From Enoplolaimus lenunculus (Eukaryota; Nematoda; Enoplea; Enoplida; Thoracostomopsidae), in the NCBI GenBank assembly GCA_030248215.1, contig JASANG010003667.1, positions 248,001 to 312,000 on the forward strand: 64,000 nucleotides of DNA, read 5' to 3'. Shown here one piece after another: positions 51,201 to 62,359 of the stretch. Numbering within the stretch: the stretch's first letter is position 1; every line of letters begins with the position of its first letter. The notes beneath the pieces are model-generated. The model was given only the letters and a program-made list of their open reading frames with translations, did not search any database and had not been told where the DNA came from. The position numbers and the translations under genes were made by a program.

Positions 51201-51877
51201 CCACCACCCTTCGTTACTGATATATATCCGGTATCACAACTATCCGATGAATTAAACATTTTTGCTTTGTATCAAAAACTTGAGTGATAATGCAAGGTTA
51301 TACGTTGGAATTTTAGTTTCAAAATTTAAGTACGCTTTAAAGTTTCGAACACAACTTCATTTGGTCCTGGAGTCATTTATGCACTACTATTAGAGATAAT
51401 CGCCATTTATGGACTCTAATTTGGGTTAATGGATTCTATCTGCTTACGGACAATTATTAGGGATACGGACTCCTATTGATTGGGACTCAAAATGGTGACC
51501 CCCTCTTATTAACCCCTCTTATTCAGATCAATGCAGTAGACCTAATATTTTTAATCACTTAAAAATTTCTGACGAAAGTTTAGGGGCCTTACCTTTTTTG
51601 AAAAAACTTTCTGAGGGGAATAAAATTGTAAGGGAACATTAGTTGGATTTCACGCATTTGAAAATACTGCTACATGTCACTAATTTCGAATGACCGACAT
51701 TTATTGGCTTTAATACGTCAACGATGCCCGCATTTAAATTGGTGGGTTTATTTTTAGGAGCAGGTGAAAAGTATGAAAAAAGTGATCTGCCAAGTAAAAT
51801 GGATTATTCCTGGTCACGGACCACCGTTCAAAACTAAAAAACATCGAGCAAACTTTGGATGCGCGGCATCAAAATGA
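48258..51877 (+). CDS. Secreted metallo-beta-lactamase-fold protein, MBLAC1-like (three exons)
   Basis: Likely a secreted metal-dependent hydrolase. Exons 48258-48791, 50281-50496 and 51758-51877, all phase 0; 289 aa. The ATG is the first in frame after a T-rich AG site at 48211. Signal peptide about 1-20 (MQNFGLIIILLSSVCATCFA). Residues about 39-78 contain seven Cys (CDHDTPCRKGLYC and following), an extra domain absent from human MBLAC1. The MBL fold follows: VDTGP near residue 126, the metal motif HGHPDH at 155-160, then H211 (QTPGHTPQD), D234 (VGDLI) and H270 (IPGHGPPF). All expected two-metal ligands are present, so it is probably active. PGHGPPF and TPGHT are typical of the MBLAC1/SWIP-10 group. 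The substrate is unknown. Intron 1 holds a large satellite array. Confidence 0.9.
49151..50062. repeat. Satellite array, six units of 149-153 bp, in MBL-gene intron 1
   Basis: Units begin at 49151, 49304, 49453, 49603, 49756 and 49909. Two subtypes alternate as A-B-B-A-A-A: A reads GTTTCCTACTCTTTTAGTC, B reads GTTCTCTACGCTATTAGTC. Copies within a type are almost identical. Every unit contains TGACGTCA (full CRE palindrome) and TTTCACGTGAA (E-box core CACGTG). Unit lengths of 150 and 153 are multiples of three, so open frames cross unit borders; these are not evidence of a protein. Confidence 0.95.
50733..50787. repeat. Half-copy of the hairpin MITE at 25531
   Basis: CTTCGCTGCAAAAAATGATG followed by GTCAAATTGATGCTATCCG and GAAATAAGTTT matches one arm of the intron 10 hairpin. 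The other arm is absent. Confidence 0.6.
51118..51536 (+). mobile_element. MITE copy, CTGTAGTGACCC family, left-truncated
   Basis: Begins inside the family consensus (CACTGATATTTATTTGGCC) and ends TCTTATTCAGATCAATGCAG before TA. It lies in MBL-gene intron 2. Confidence 0.75.
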
Positions 51878-51889
51878 AAACAAGATGAT

Positions 51890-51895
51890 AATAAA
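51890..51895 (+). terminator. Probable polyadenylation signal of the MBL-fold gene
   Basis: AATAAA only 12 bp after the TGA, implying a very short 3' UTR, as is common in nematodes. Confidence 0.5.
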
Positions 51896-52191
51896 TAGTT
51901 ATTGCACTTGGGTTTTTGTCTCAAATTTAAAATTTTTTAAACTGTTGTAAAGTGTCCGACATCTAAAAAACAAATTTATACTTTAGCAAAACACTGGAGC
52001 CGGGTCCGTAGGCACGGAGAGAAGCCATGGTCCTCAGTAGAACTTCAACCGCATGCACCTTCTTAAATTGTTTAGGGGCACCATAACACGCATATCCGGC
52101 TAATGGTCTGAATTTAAATTGATATTTAAAGTTTATGTAAATATAAAATTCAATACAAAATATTCCCATTTTGGTAGACTTCGTCGACATA

Positions 52192-52391
52192 CTGTAGTGA
52201 CCCGAATAAGAGGGTGGACTGATATTCCTTTGGCCTTTCCAGAGAGTACCCAGTTATTCGGTAACGGACTGTTATTTATTTTTAGCCCGCCCTCGTGCCT
52301 TGCTTCGTTGCTGATATATATTCGGTATTGCAACTATCCGTTCAATTAAAATGTTTTTGCCATGCATCAAAAGCTTGAGCGATAATGCTAG
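52192..52391 (+). mobile_element. Left half of a CTGTAGTGACCC-family MITE
   Basis: Starts after TA with CTGTAGTGACCCGAATAAGA and follows the family to GAGCGATAATGC, then stops matching. The missing remainder appears in the same orientation at 53741. Confidence 0.75.
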
Positions 52392-53417
52392 GAATATGGG
52401 CTTTAATTAGGGTTTTGGAACACCGTATGTCAGTAAATGCATAATTTAATAGACCCTTTTTGAGTAGGGCTTTTGAATAGAACTGGTTCATTCTTCTGCA
52501 AAAATAGTTGCTGGGGGCTCAGCCCACCTGAAAAAATTTTACCCCCCATGAAAAATTTTCAACATTTTCAGTAAGTCATCGCAAAACCTTGTATACCCCT
52601 TCTGCAAAATGTTTACCCCCCCCCCCCGAGCAAGGTGAGCTGGCTACGGGCTTCATTGCTAACTGTCTTACGCGATAGTTGAACAAAATTCTGATTGCTA
52701 TTTTGCAGTCACAAAAAACCAGCTTCGAGTTTCGGTCACCGCGCGTAATGTCCATTATGTGTACGAAATCTCAAGTGCTAAAATAACCAATCGTACGTCT
52801 ACATTTCGGCAAATATGGCATTTTTTACATCTGGTTTCTTATCACCTGTGATTTTGAGCAACTTTGCGTATTAATGTATTTTGGTTTATTGTAGCGGTAT
52901 ATGTTCTAAACAGCAAAAAAAGGTTAACATTATTTATTTTTCGATATTTCAAAATTTCAGTTCATTTTAATGATTTCACATTAGAAAGAACAAAGTTCAT
53001 TCGATTCTAAAGTATATGCAAAACTCGAAGTTTTCTCACAATTAAGAATGACTTTAATGAATGTGAAGTATGAGCGTAACAAGTCAAAATCGCTTGGATT
53101 TCTGAAACCCTATTAAGTACGACTTCATACTTAAGTATGTGCTAAGCATTTACTTAGCCAATAGACCTTTAAATGTTAATATTTTTAGCTTCAGTTAATT
53201 GTTTCGAATGGTAAAAACCAAGACGTTGTTATTTCGTTTACCCAGTTTTTGCTTTCGCTTTGTGATAACGTATCTGCTGTCGACAGAACATTAGAAAGTT
53301 ACACAACAGTAAACCGGTGTTGCTTACAGTGAACATGAATGAATTTTTTTGCAGTTTTAATTAACAGTGTTAAAAACTATTGAAACCAAGCTATAACAGA
53401 TCAGCTGGGCTTGAAAA
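52392..53417. other. Upstream region of the secreted Cys-rich gene
   Basis: Contains a truncated hAT-like fragment (about 52500-52652, ending TGGCTACGGGC) and a small CTTAAGTA-type MITE piece (53093-53162). TTTTTTTGCAG ending at 53354 is a likely 3' splice site 63 bp before the ATG. Confidence 0.5.
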
Positions 53418-55706
53418 ATGGTTAGCTTATTTCTAGTGCGCTTAGGCGCGATAACCGCACTTGTTATCTTATCATGTAAGTATTGATGCGTTTCGTTATG
53501 TATATAGATCAAGATACGGCGTAACTTTTAAATACCAAAAACGTAAGGAAAAACGAATGAACAATTTGAAACCTAAAACTTTTGTCGGCAATCGGAAGTA
53601 AAAATCTGAGTAAAGCAGCAAAGAATACCGCGCGAGCGAAACGAGTTAAAAGGCGGGCAGAATTGCCTGCATTGGTTGCTATACAACGGTGCAGTTTCGT
53701 CTGAGCCGGTCGGGGAGTGACAGTATCATGACCACCCACACGTACGCTTTAAACTTTCAAACTCAACTTTATTTGGTCCTGAAGTCATTCTTACACTACA
53801 ATTAGGGATAATTGACATTTATGGACTCTAATTATGATTTAGAGACTGCCCGCTTAGGGATTCTTATTAAGGATACGCACTCCTATTGATCGGGACTCCA
53901 AATGGGCACCCCTCTTTTTCAGGTCACTACAGTAGATTTTCATATTTTGGGCCAACGTAAAAAACAGGGCAATATCAGTTGTATAAGTAGGCATATTCCT
54001 ATGCCTAAAGCCTAAGCCTAGTCTAATTGTAAGAACGAGCTTAGTAAGCAAAAAATTACTCTAAAGCTAAAGCTTACTCTATTGCAGTCCAAAGAAAAAC
54101 GTTCCGCCAGTGACCTTTATATGAGCCTTTCAAAAGGCTGTAAACGCCAAGTGTACCAGCTACATGTTCAAAATTTGCTTAGAACACAAAACCTGTCACT
54201 GAAGCCAGTTGCACATTCTCTCCGGCTCCAACAGATACCCACATATGTTCCAGATGAACTCGGCCATTCGGCCGATATTGTGTGTCAAAATACAACAGCC
54301 AATAACGTTGGCTGTTTATGTGGTCAAAATCAAAAATTATGCCAGATGACATCGAATGAAAATGCAGGATCGACATGTTTCAATAATTATTGTGCAACTC
54401 AAACCGCGTGCCGCACCGATCCAAGCAATAAAACGTGTTGCGATTGGCCAAATTTTTGTGATGATGTGCAGACGAATTCGTGTGTGTGTTTTCCGAGCAA
54501 CGCGACGTTTATCGCAGAGGTAAAATGTTAATTATACCAAAACAGGTTGCTGATATCAGCACATAAGCAGGGGCGTAATGATCAGAATTCTATTTCGTTA
54601 GGAGATGATAAACTCGTTTAAAACTTTAGCCTCTAGGACCTGGAAAGGATGTTCGGAGCCCTGCTAAAACTAAGTGGCTAAAATTTAAAATCACAAATCT
54701 TCAATAATTAAGGGCCCCTCGAATATCTGAATCCTGCCAAGCCGAAATATTACTTAATAGTGTAAATGTTTAATATATAGAGGTATCTATATATACCTAC
54801 ATATATAGATATTTATTTATACATATGAACGTAAGTTAGCAAACAATTGAATGTAGATTTAACGTTTCAAATTAGTAATTATCTAAGCAAAACTTAAATT
54901 TGAAATCTAAAGTCTACTCGAAAACAACTTAATTTTCTTCGAAATTATCTACTAACACTTTTCAAGATTTCACCATAATTCATTTTTGTTGTTCTAAATT
55001 TCGCTAATTCCGATATTCCGCTTACTACGCCAGTTCTAACACTGGTGTTTCAACACAAAATTGCCATGTGGGATGCCTGTAGTGAGTAACACAGAATCTG
55101 CGCCGTTTAAATATGAACTCGTATTTTCAAACTTATTTGGCACCGATCGCAAGTTGGTGATAGGTCTTGTAGCTTTCGAACAGGTGATTTGTTGCGATTC
55201 GACATTTAGCAGATTCCTTTCATTTGTCCAACTTCCGTACCAAATTTGAAATCCATGGCCGTACGAGTTCGTCAGTTTGAAAACCGATCACTTTGGTGAC
55301 AGATGCGATACGCATTTGAGAATACGGTTACTACCAAAAAATCATTCTATTCTATTTTCAGACGCAATGGCAAATTTGTTGTTCGGGCATTTTACCCCAT
55401 CGCGCAGCTGACGGCCATCCAAACCATTGGCATTGTGATCAACCACCAGTTTGTCTTACAGACGTCCAATGTCTTCGTTTTGCAATATATTTCAAGAATG
55501 ATACAATAATTATTGAAGGATTTTGTGATTTATGCATCAACGGTAAATGTGTTGTGAACCGGATGCATCCTGATAATGGATGTGTTATACCGCCAACAAT
55601 GATCCGCTGGGCACGACAATACCTCGATCGAAGGACACAGAGTGGGTGGAGTACAAAACAACAGTATCATGCGCTAGTTCATGAAGGGTTTAAAATTGAT
55701 TTTTAA
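53418..55706 (+). CDS. Secreted cysteine-rich protein, family unknown (three exons)
   Basis: Exon 1 is 53418-53475 (phase 1, donor GTAAGT) and encodes a signal peptide, MVSLFLVRLGAITALVIL. Exon 2 ends at 54519; its start is uncertain, with 54137 (CTTTCAAAAG) and 54206 (GAAGCCAG) both keeping frame. Exon 3 is 55362-55706, phase 0, opening TQWQICCSG and ending EGFKIDF before TAA. Mature product roughly 220-245 aa with many cysteines in two clusters (exon 2 CLCGQNQKLC..CCDWPNFCDD..CVCF; exon 3 CCSG..HWHCDQPPVCLTDVQC..FCDLCINGKC). N-glycosylation sites NTT, NKT and NAT are present. No transmembrane segment or recognised domain. It lies about 1.5 kb after the MBL-fold gene on the same strand; both are secreted and Cys-rich, but no sequence relation is evident. 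Confidence 0.75.
53741..53932 (+). mobile_element. Right half of a CTGTAGTGACCC-family MITE
   Basis: Begins mid-consensus (CGTACGCTTTAAACTTTC) and ends CAGGTCACTACAG before TA. With the left half at 52192-52391 it makes up all but about 30 bp of a full element. It is in intron 1 of the secreted gene. Confidence 0.75.
53950..54127 (-). mobile_element. TTAGGC-bearing MITE in the secreted gene
   Basis: Inverted orientation relative to 23276: left end GGGCCAACGTAAAAAACAGG, GCCTAA hexamers, then AAAACGTTCCGCC and CCTTTATATGAGCC. It ends next to the candidate exon 2 acceptor at 54136. Confidence 0.7.
55117..55327. mobile_element. MITE copy, CGTATTCTCAAAT family, in secreted-gene intron 2
   Basis: Ends CTCGTATTTTCAAAC and GCATTTGAGAATACGG. 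Internal AAGTTGGTGATAGGTCTTGT matches the family. It ends 34 bp before exon 3. Confidence 0.7.
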
Positions 55707-55950
55707 CATGATTTTAGCGGCTCTGAACGCAAATTCAGCAAACTAAAAGGATTTTGATACTTCAAGCATATCGTGTGATTTTACTAAGTTTTCCCATTGT
55801 CTTAAACGTTTAGAAACTCGTTTCAAATCATGCTCGCAATGTTATCTTTGCGGCAAACTTTTATCTTCTACATTATAACAACTGTGGACTCTATCAGGTG
55901 TCACGTTATCGTTATGGATTGTGTCTTTCATCCGTAGCCATACTTATACC

Positions 55951-55956
55951 AATAAA
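55951..55956 (+). terminator. Possible polyadenylation signal of the secreted Cys-rich gene
   Basis: AATAAA 245 bp after the stop codon. Confidence 0.35.
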
Positions 55957-58900
55957 CTGTAAATATAATCACTAGCCAATAACATTTTGAGTACTAAAAT
56001 AACGGCACTTCTGAGGTTGACCATGCAGGTGCAGATCCTATGTGATGGGGTTGCGGGTAACGCTCGTTGTTAGAAAATATTTGATAACAAACCGGTAAAG
56101 GTCCCTCCTACCTTACAAATTTTCAATTTTGTGCGCATCCAAATGATGGTCACAAGAGGGATCGTAATAATGTAATTGCTTCCCAGACATAAATGAAATG
56201 GTCATGTTTTGATACCATTTTATCCGTTTTTAAAAAATTTTTCTCTGTATTGTTTAAAATACGCGAGACACTTTCGGGGTAGAATTTCCACTGAATTCGT
56301 TTAGTTTTAAAATCCTTTACGCGATGCCGTATTTGTACAAATGTTATATGCGCGCCGAAGGCCAAAAAATTTCTAGATCTTCCACTTTGGCCGGTTTACC
56401 CGCCTTCCGACAGACACCACGTTCCCGCAAACCGTTAATGGAACCATGTCAAACTTCAATTGTTGTTTGGAAAAGCCAGAAAAACTAGAAATGTTACTAA
56501 ACTCTTGATTGAACGATATATAAAAGATAAAGGGGGCTTTGCTGTAGCATATATATTAGTATATATTTCTTGAATGTTTACTACCAGGAGTCATTTCGGA
56601 TTCGACGAGCACAGTTTTTAAATTTTGGCTATTTTTATTGTGTAGCCACGAGTTTGCAAATGTATAAAAATTTCGCAAGTTAAACGTATACTAACCATTG
56701 TAAAACTTTAATCTGTTGCTGATTTAACTTAATTTTAGCGACAACAGATAGGTACCATGGAATGAATTTTGTGTAATGACGTTAGTGGATTGTATTTTGA
56801 AATATGTGAAACAATAAATTGAGCCTGTAACTTCTAAAGCTTAAGCTTACTCTTTTTTAGTCCAACAGAAAAACGTTACGCGCCTGATCTTTACATGGGC
56901 GTTCCTTTCAGTACAATGAGTTTGAAAATTTTTGATGCGATCAACAAATATTTTCCTACCGATTGAATGAAAATAATTTAAAGAAACAAAGAACACCAGC
57001 CCCTTGAGACGCAAGTTCTATGTTAGACGGTTGTTTTTTACTAATTACCCTTTGAAAATTAAGTAATTTTAAAGCGTGTCTGTTGTCTTTATTATAACTT
57101 TTTACTTTTTATTATGTCTCTTGCTTTGCTACACGATTCTCTTCATACAACACCTGTTACTGTCCATTGTTCCTTACATTACAGTATTTATACGACAAAA
57201 ATATTTTCTTTAAGACACTTCGACCAATGTTACTTTTAGGGCCGCAACAGTAGATTAAAGCGTATTCGTATTCCTAAGCCTAAGCCTAAATGTTGCAAAA
57301 GCGTATTCCTAAGACTAAGCCTAAGCCTAAATGTTGCAAAAGCGTATTCCTAAGACTAAGCCTAAGCCTAAGCCTAAAAAAGACTTAGCAAAAAATGTAG
57401 TCTGGAATGTAAACCTACTCTTTTACAGACCCACCAGAAACCGGGACGGCCCTAAAAGTCACATTGGCCGGCACTTCTATATCTGAGGTATATTGTGCGT
57501 TTTGTATCATCAACTTTTATTGCAAAGCTCAAGTAATTTAGTTCTGCCGTCGTCATTCAGCAAAACGATTACCACTTTCCAATGCACTTTGTAGTTTTAC
57601 CAAGTAGTCATTGAAATATTAGTGGTAACATTTGTCAAACGAGATATTTAAAGTTTTGACCATTGTCAAGACGGGTTTTTGCATAAAAAATTTAATATTG
57701 CAATAAAATTTTAACTCATCTGTCGAAATTTGTATTTTTGACTGTTTTGAAAATTTTGTATCCGAGAAACAATTATGGCATAAACTGCCAACGGACCATG
57801 TAAAGATCAGGGATGGAACGTTTTTACGGGGCTGCAATAGAGTAACCTTAAGCTTTAGACTAATATTTTGTTAAGGCTTAAGTGTCGGCTAAGGCTTAGG
57901 TATAATCTCTTGCTTTTGCTTAGGCTGAGGCTTAAGAATATGCTTTCGCTGCTGTAACAGTCCTATTCTAGACATTGGTCCTGCCGGCGAATTTATATTG
58001 GGCCATGTTCTTTGTTCCATGTTTTGTTTCACATTCTGTTTCGTCAGTTTCCACCTTTTTACTGCAGAAAACGTCTGTGCAAACTGCTGTATCGATAGTT
58101 TCTGCTTTATTATCGAAGAAGCTCAGAAGTTACCGAAAAACTAAATCAAACAATTATTTGCAAGCTTCAACTTTTTCTTCTAAGGAGACACAAAATATAA
58201 AAACAAATTGTTTGGACATTGTTTCGCTGCAAACGTATACATTTGTTCATATACATATTGCACTATATAATTAAAACCTTGTGAAATTTTTAATTATTTA
58301 AATATTCTTCGCTGTGCTTCGCCGTCGAAATGTATAGATTTTTATAGAAATGATGGTATTTTCAAGGTGAACATACTCAACCGAACGCCAAATGTGAAAA
58401 TTTATTTATTTTTTAGTTTGTAAACAGTATTTAAAAGTATCGAAATTTGTTTGTTTTGCTGGCGCGTGACAACACCAAACAGGGCGTGTACGTCGAACCC
58501 TTTTCGTGTTTCATTCGGTTACGAGATAATTCTAAGTTGCTAATCAAACCTTTCCTACTTAGAGTATACTATGAGGAACTAACGGCAAACTATGTCGATA
58601 TTATTCTTTTTGGCACTCTCTTCTTTTTCTAAATAAGTTTCCATATTCACCCTGCTTCTCGTTCAAGTATAAAAAAGCACAGAATGGCTCCTGAACTATC
58701 TCACTCTCTACAGCTAGGAGTATGTTTGCTTTGTTCTAGAGCTGTTTTAGCTATAACTTAAACGGGGACATACGCGTTACTAAATACTTACTTACAGATT
58801 ACAGAAACAAGCCAATACCTTGAGAGATTGAGTGATGAGTTTGCCCGTCAAACTTTAGCAACCAAACGGCGGCTCTGTTTTCAAGTACAATAATTGTATT

Positions 58901-59446
58901 GTTTATTTAATTAAATTGTTTTCACTATTATACGCGTTTGTTCTATTTATTTATAAACACAAGAACGTCTTTGTTTCAATGATTTTGTGCAAGTTTCTGC
59001 TGCACATTTAATAGTTTAGTTTTGCATTCTTAATAGCGACTTGAAAACGCTTTTTTGCCGCAGTATTGCAATAAAAATTGCACTGTGTTGTTGAATGCAT
59101 TTCTTTACAGCAATTAGCTATTACAGCGATTTTTTGTACATATGCGTTCACAGGTATTATGATGCAAAAGTTTGGTGCGGTTTACTAACCGTTTCGTTTT
59201 CTATATTAATTGTTTTTAAGCAATTTATACTTGCAAATATTTTTGAGTTGTCAGAACTGCAGTTGAAACTGTAGTTATGGTATATAGCGAAAAACTCTGT
59301 TATAAGTAGACGGTGAGATTGAATGCCCGTACTGTCACATATATGTAGCACTTATCATCAGTTGACAATAGGTCCTGTAAACTCTGAACAATCAGTAAAC
59401 AGTTAGGTTCAATAATAAATACATTTTTGGACTTGATTGGTGCTGC
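55957..59446. other. Gene-free region with TTAGGC-bearing elements
   Basis: 57240-57480 has about three 45 bp tandem units (GCGTATTCCTAAG, GCCTAA run, ATGTTGCAAAA) in a relative of the 34.5 kb cluster. 57794-57981 is a GGCCCATGT/TTAGGC MITE with a 6-of-8 duplication (TGCCAACG / TGCCGGCG). 59316-59410 is a partial CGTATTCTCAAAT-family fragment. A 99-codon frame at 57975-58274 starts inside a MITE and looks incidental. Confidence 0.55.
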
Positions 59447-60134
59447 CAAAAGTGGATAATGGTTTCAAAAAGAGTGTGCAACTGGGTACATTCTGTGTAC
59501 AAAATAATGTATCCGGCATGCGTTGTTTTTCTCTAACCCCCGCCCTTGCATTTAGGGGGTGTTGAAACCTTGAACGCAGGCAAATATTGTTACGATGCAC
59601 AGTGCAAACATAGTCCAATTATATTCCTGCTTTATGTTTAGCGGAGTTCCGTGTGTAGTTGTCCCCCCTAAATAAGGGGGTATGGGCAAAGCGCAACGCA
59701 CAGTGGTACTTTTCTTGCCATGCGTATTTTCTAAAGTTGCACACTCTCAGTGGCGGATCCATGGGGGCACCCCGGCCGTGGCCCCCCAACAGCATCTCGA
59801 CAAAAATTATATAGAGTGTCAATTGCTGTTCTACGAAATAAATTGAAATCCATAACCGCTAATGCTAAAACATTTTCCGAAAATAACATGCAGTTCCAAC
59901 TCATTCAAAACAGAAACGGATATTGCTGAAGCTGACTGGATTTTGCTTTTCAAAACTGAATTTGCTTCTGGATCCGAGCCTTTAAATAATTGTACGAACG
60001 TAAGGAAGTCAATTTTATGGCAATAGCTCGTGGTTTGTGGGTGGGTCAAAAATAAGTTTAGTACCTGTGAAATTTTGCCCCCCCCATTTTGAGATCCTGG
60101 ATCCGCCACTGCACACTCTTATCATCGAATCTTG
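59447..60134 (-). mobile_element. MITE copy 1 of a tandem trio (interrupted)
   Basis: Ends CAAAAGTGGATAAT and CATCGAATCTTG. Followed by the 7 bp GTTCTAC (60135-60141). Carries the hAT-like insertion 59748-60111; without it the element is about 316 bp. Confidence 0.85.
59748..60111 (-). mobile_element. hAT-like MITE, long form, nested in the trio
   Basis: CAGTGGCGGATCCATGG to CCTGGATCCGCCACTG, 364 bp, with a perfect 8 bp duplication CACACTCT (59740-59747, 60112-60119). This is the best-preserved long copy of the family and is younger than its host element. Confidence 0.92.
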
Positions 60135-60141
60135 GTTCTAC

Positions 60142-60453
60142 CAAAAGTGCATAACACAAAAGTGTGCAGCTCTTGGGGGTCTGCACGGTACAAAATGTGC
60201 CACTGGGCGTTGCGTTTTTGGGCGACCCCTCTTTGTTTAGAGGGGGGTCGTTGTCACATGCAATAACGCTAAATTAATCTATAAGCGGAGCATTTTTGTT
60301 GCCGGATACATAAAGTGTCATTGTTCGCACAGGTTGTGCCCCCTCTAAATAAAGAGAGCAGGCTAAAAACGCAATGCGTGCTAGGTACGTTCTTTTCCAC
60401 ACAGAATGTACTCAGTTACATACTTTTGTTAAAGTATACATCATCCACTCTTG
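60142..60453. mobile_element. MITE copy 2 of the tandem trio
   Basis: CAAAAGTGCATAAC to CATCCACTCTTG, bordered on both sides by GTTCTAC. More diverged internally than copies 1 and 3. Confidence 0.82.
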
Positions 60454-60460
60454 GTTCTAC

Positions 60461-60780
60461 CAACAGTGGATGATCACTCTTTATAACAAGAGTGTGCAAC
60501 TGGGTACATTCTGTGTATTAAAAAATGTAGCCGGCACGCGTTGCATTTTTCCCTTACCCCCCTTTCATTTGAGGGTGGTATTGAAACCTTGAACGCAAGC
60601 AAATACTGTTGCGATACACAGTGCAAACCTTGTCCGGTTATATTCTTGAATTAAGTTTAGCTGAGTTCTGTGTGCAGTTGACCCCCTAAATAAGGGGGTA
60701 TGGACAAAACGCAACGCGCGGTGGTACTTTTTATGCCACGCGTCATTTTGGAAGTTGCACACTCTTATTATCGACTCTTG
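60461..60780 (-). mobile_element. MITE copy 3 of the tandem trio
   Basis: CAACAGTGGATGATC to TTATCGACTCTTG, again bordered by GTTCTAC (60454-60460, 60781-60787). Closely related to the copy at 29193. Confidence 0.85.
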
Positions 60781-60787
60781 GTTCTAC

Positions 60788-62133
60788 TAAAGCTAAATTT
60801 GGCGTTTTTGTAAACTGCTTCAGTTCATTTGTTCATGCCGCTAACGTGTGATCGGTGCTCGACACATTAGTAAGTACTTACCGTAATGCCAAGTTATACA
60901 AACTTTTGGTTTTAAAAATCAAATGTTTAACTCGTCAAATTTGATACAGGCGTTTTAGAACCTTTGAAACTTGACAAAAACGAGTGAAAAATATTATAAT
61001 CCAGGAATATGGATAAAACTTTGAACCAGGTGCAATAAAGTTCAACGATATAGCTTCTAAATGAGTCAGCATGCGATAACAAACGGGTTGTTCTAGCCGG
61101 TTGCCATTTCTTTTTTCCAAATAATTGTCGATAATCTCAGGAATAAAGACCCTTGCCCTATAATATTCACGCGTTTTTGGCAGCACACAATAGCGTTTAC
61201 TAAATTTTCAAAAGAAAGGAACCATGTTAAGATCAGGCACGCAACGTTTTTCCTGGGACTGCAATAGTGTAAGTATTAAGCTAAAACTTTAGACAAATGT
61301 TTGCTTAGACATAGGCTTACGAATATGCTTATACTATACTGTAATGTCGTGTACTATACACTGGCGACAACAAATAACATTCAAATCTTTATGTAACATT
61401 TTCCACAACCTTCATTGTCGAAATTTGTCTTTGCTAATTAATTTCTTACAAATTCGTTCTGCGTTCTTTTACACAGCGACCTAACTATTGTGTTTCATTT
61501 CATAGTTTTATTACGCAAAAATTTATTGTTGCATTTTTTAGCTTTCTGAGACTAAATTTGTTTTGAAAAGTTATGGACGTTTGTTTACATTTTTTTCTTG
61601 CTTCACAATCCATTTGGTATGTGTCGCCAGTAGTAAACGGTGAGAGTTCACTGATCTCGACCATTCAAATATTTTTTACAGTTTTTTAATCATTTGTTTA
61701 AGCGACTTCGGTTCATTTTCTGTTTCGTTAGCAACACAAACATCATTTTTAACTCAGAACAGTGCTGCTAATTCAAAAAATACACGCGAAGGACGCTCGA
61801 AAAAATTTTGCTCCGGTCCTATAGAAGAAATTTACCACGGTTATGATCAAGGAAACATTCATGTGATGAGAATTTACTACAATTTTAAGAAGATTCGTCC
61901 TCGCCAATTTTCCCCCGACAATTCGTTTCCGATTATTCGTTTCTGGGAAGTTCGACTCCTGGAAAATTTGTCTCTGGCATGTTTGACCGAGGAAATTCGA
62001 CCAAGACAAATAGTTCCCAGCAATTCGTACTCGATAATCCGTTCCTGATAATTCGTCGTTAGCAAACTATTCCTGAGCAGCGAAATAAGGAAACGTTTTG
62101 TTTACTGTTTGCAACTTGTGAACAACAGAGGTA
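60788..62133. other. Intergenic with one eroded TTAGGC-bearing MITE
   Basis: About 61218-61365 is an eroded GGCCCATGT-family copy with few hexamers. 61880-62060 is a degenerate array of GACAATTCGT/AATTCGACC-like words. No gene. Confidence 0.45.
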
Positions 62134-62359
62134 CTGTAGTGACCTCAATCAAAGGGAGGTTTGATATTTATTTGGTCTCTCCAGAGAGCCCGGAGTCATT
62201 TATGCGCTACAATTAGGGATAATTGACATTTATGGACTCTTATTAAGGTTACGGACTCTATGCGCTTATGAGCTCTTACTAGGGATACGGACTCCTATTG
62301 ATTGGAACTCAAAATGGGGACTCCTCTCTTATTACCCCCTCTTATTCGGGTAACTACAG
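62134..62359 (+). mobile_element. MITE copy, CTGTAGTGACCC family, internally deleted
   Basis: 226 bp. Ends CTGTAGTGACC and TCTTATTCGGGTAACTACAG, TA on each side. The middle ~190 bp of the family consensus is missing. Confidence 0.85.

Noticed and set aside
55303-55509. Frame starting with ATG across the start of secreted-gene exon 3
   Set aside because: It is a shifted reading of the true exon, whose frame is set by the splice junction at 55362.
57260-57410. TTAGGC/GCCTAA runs as a chromosome end
   Set aside because: Tracts are short, degenerate, in both orientations, inside inverted-repeat elements and surrounded by genes, so they are not a telomere.
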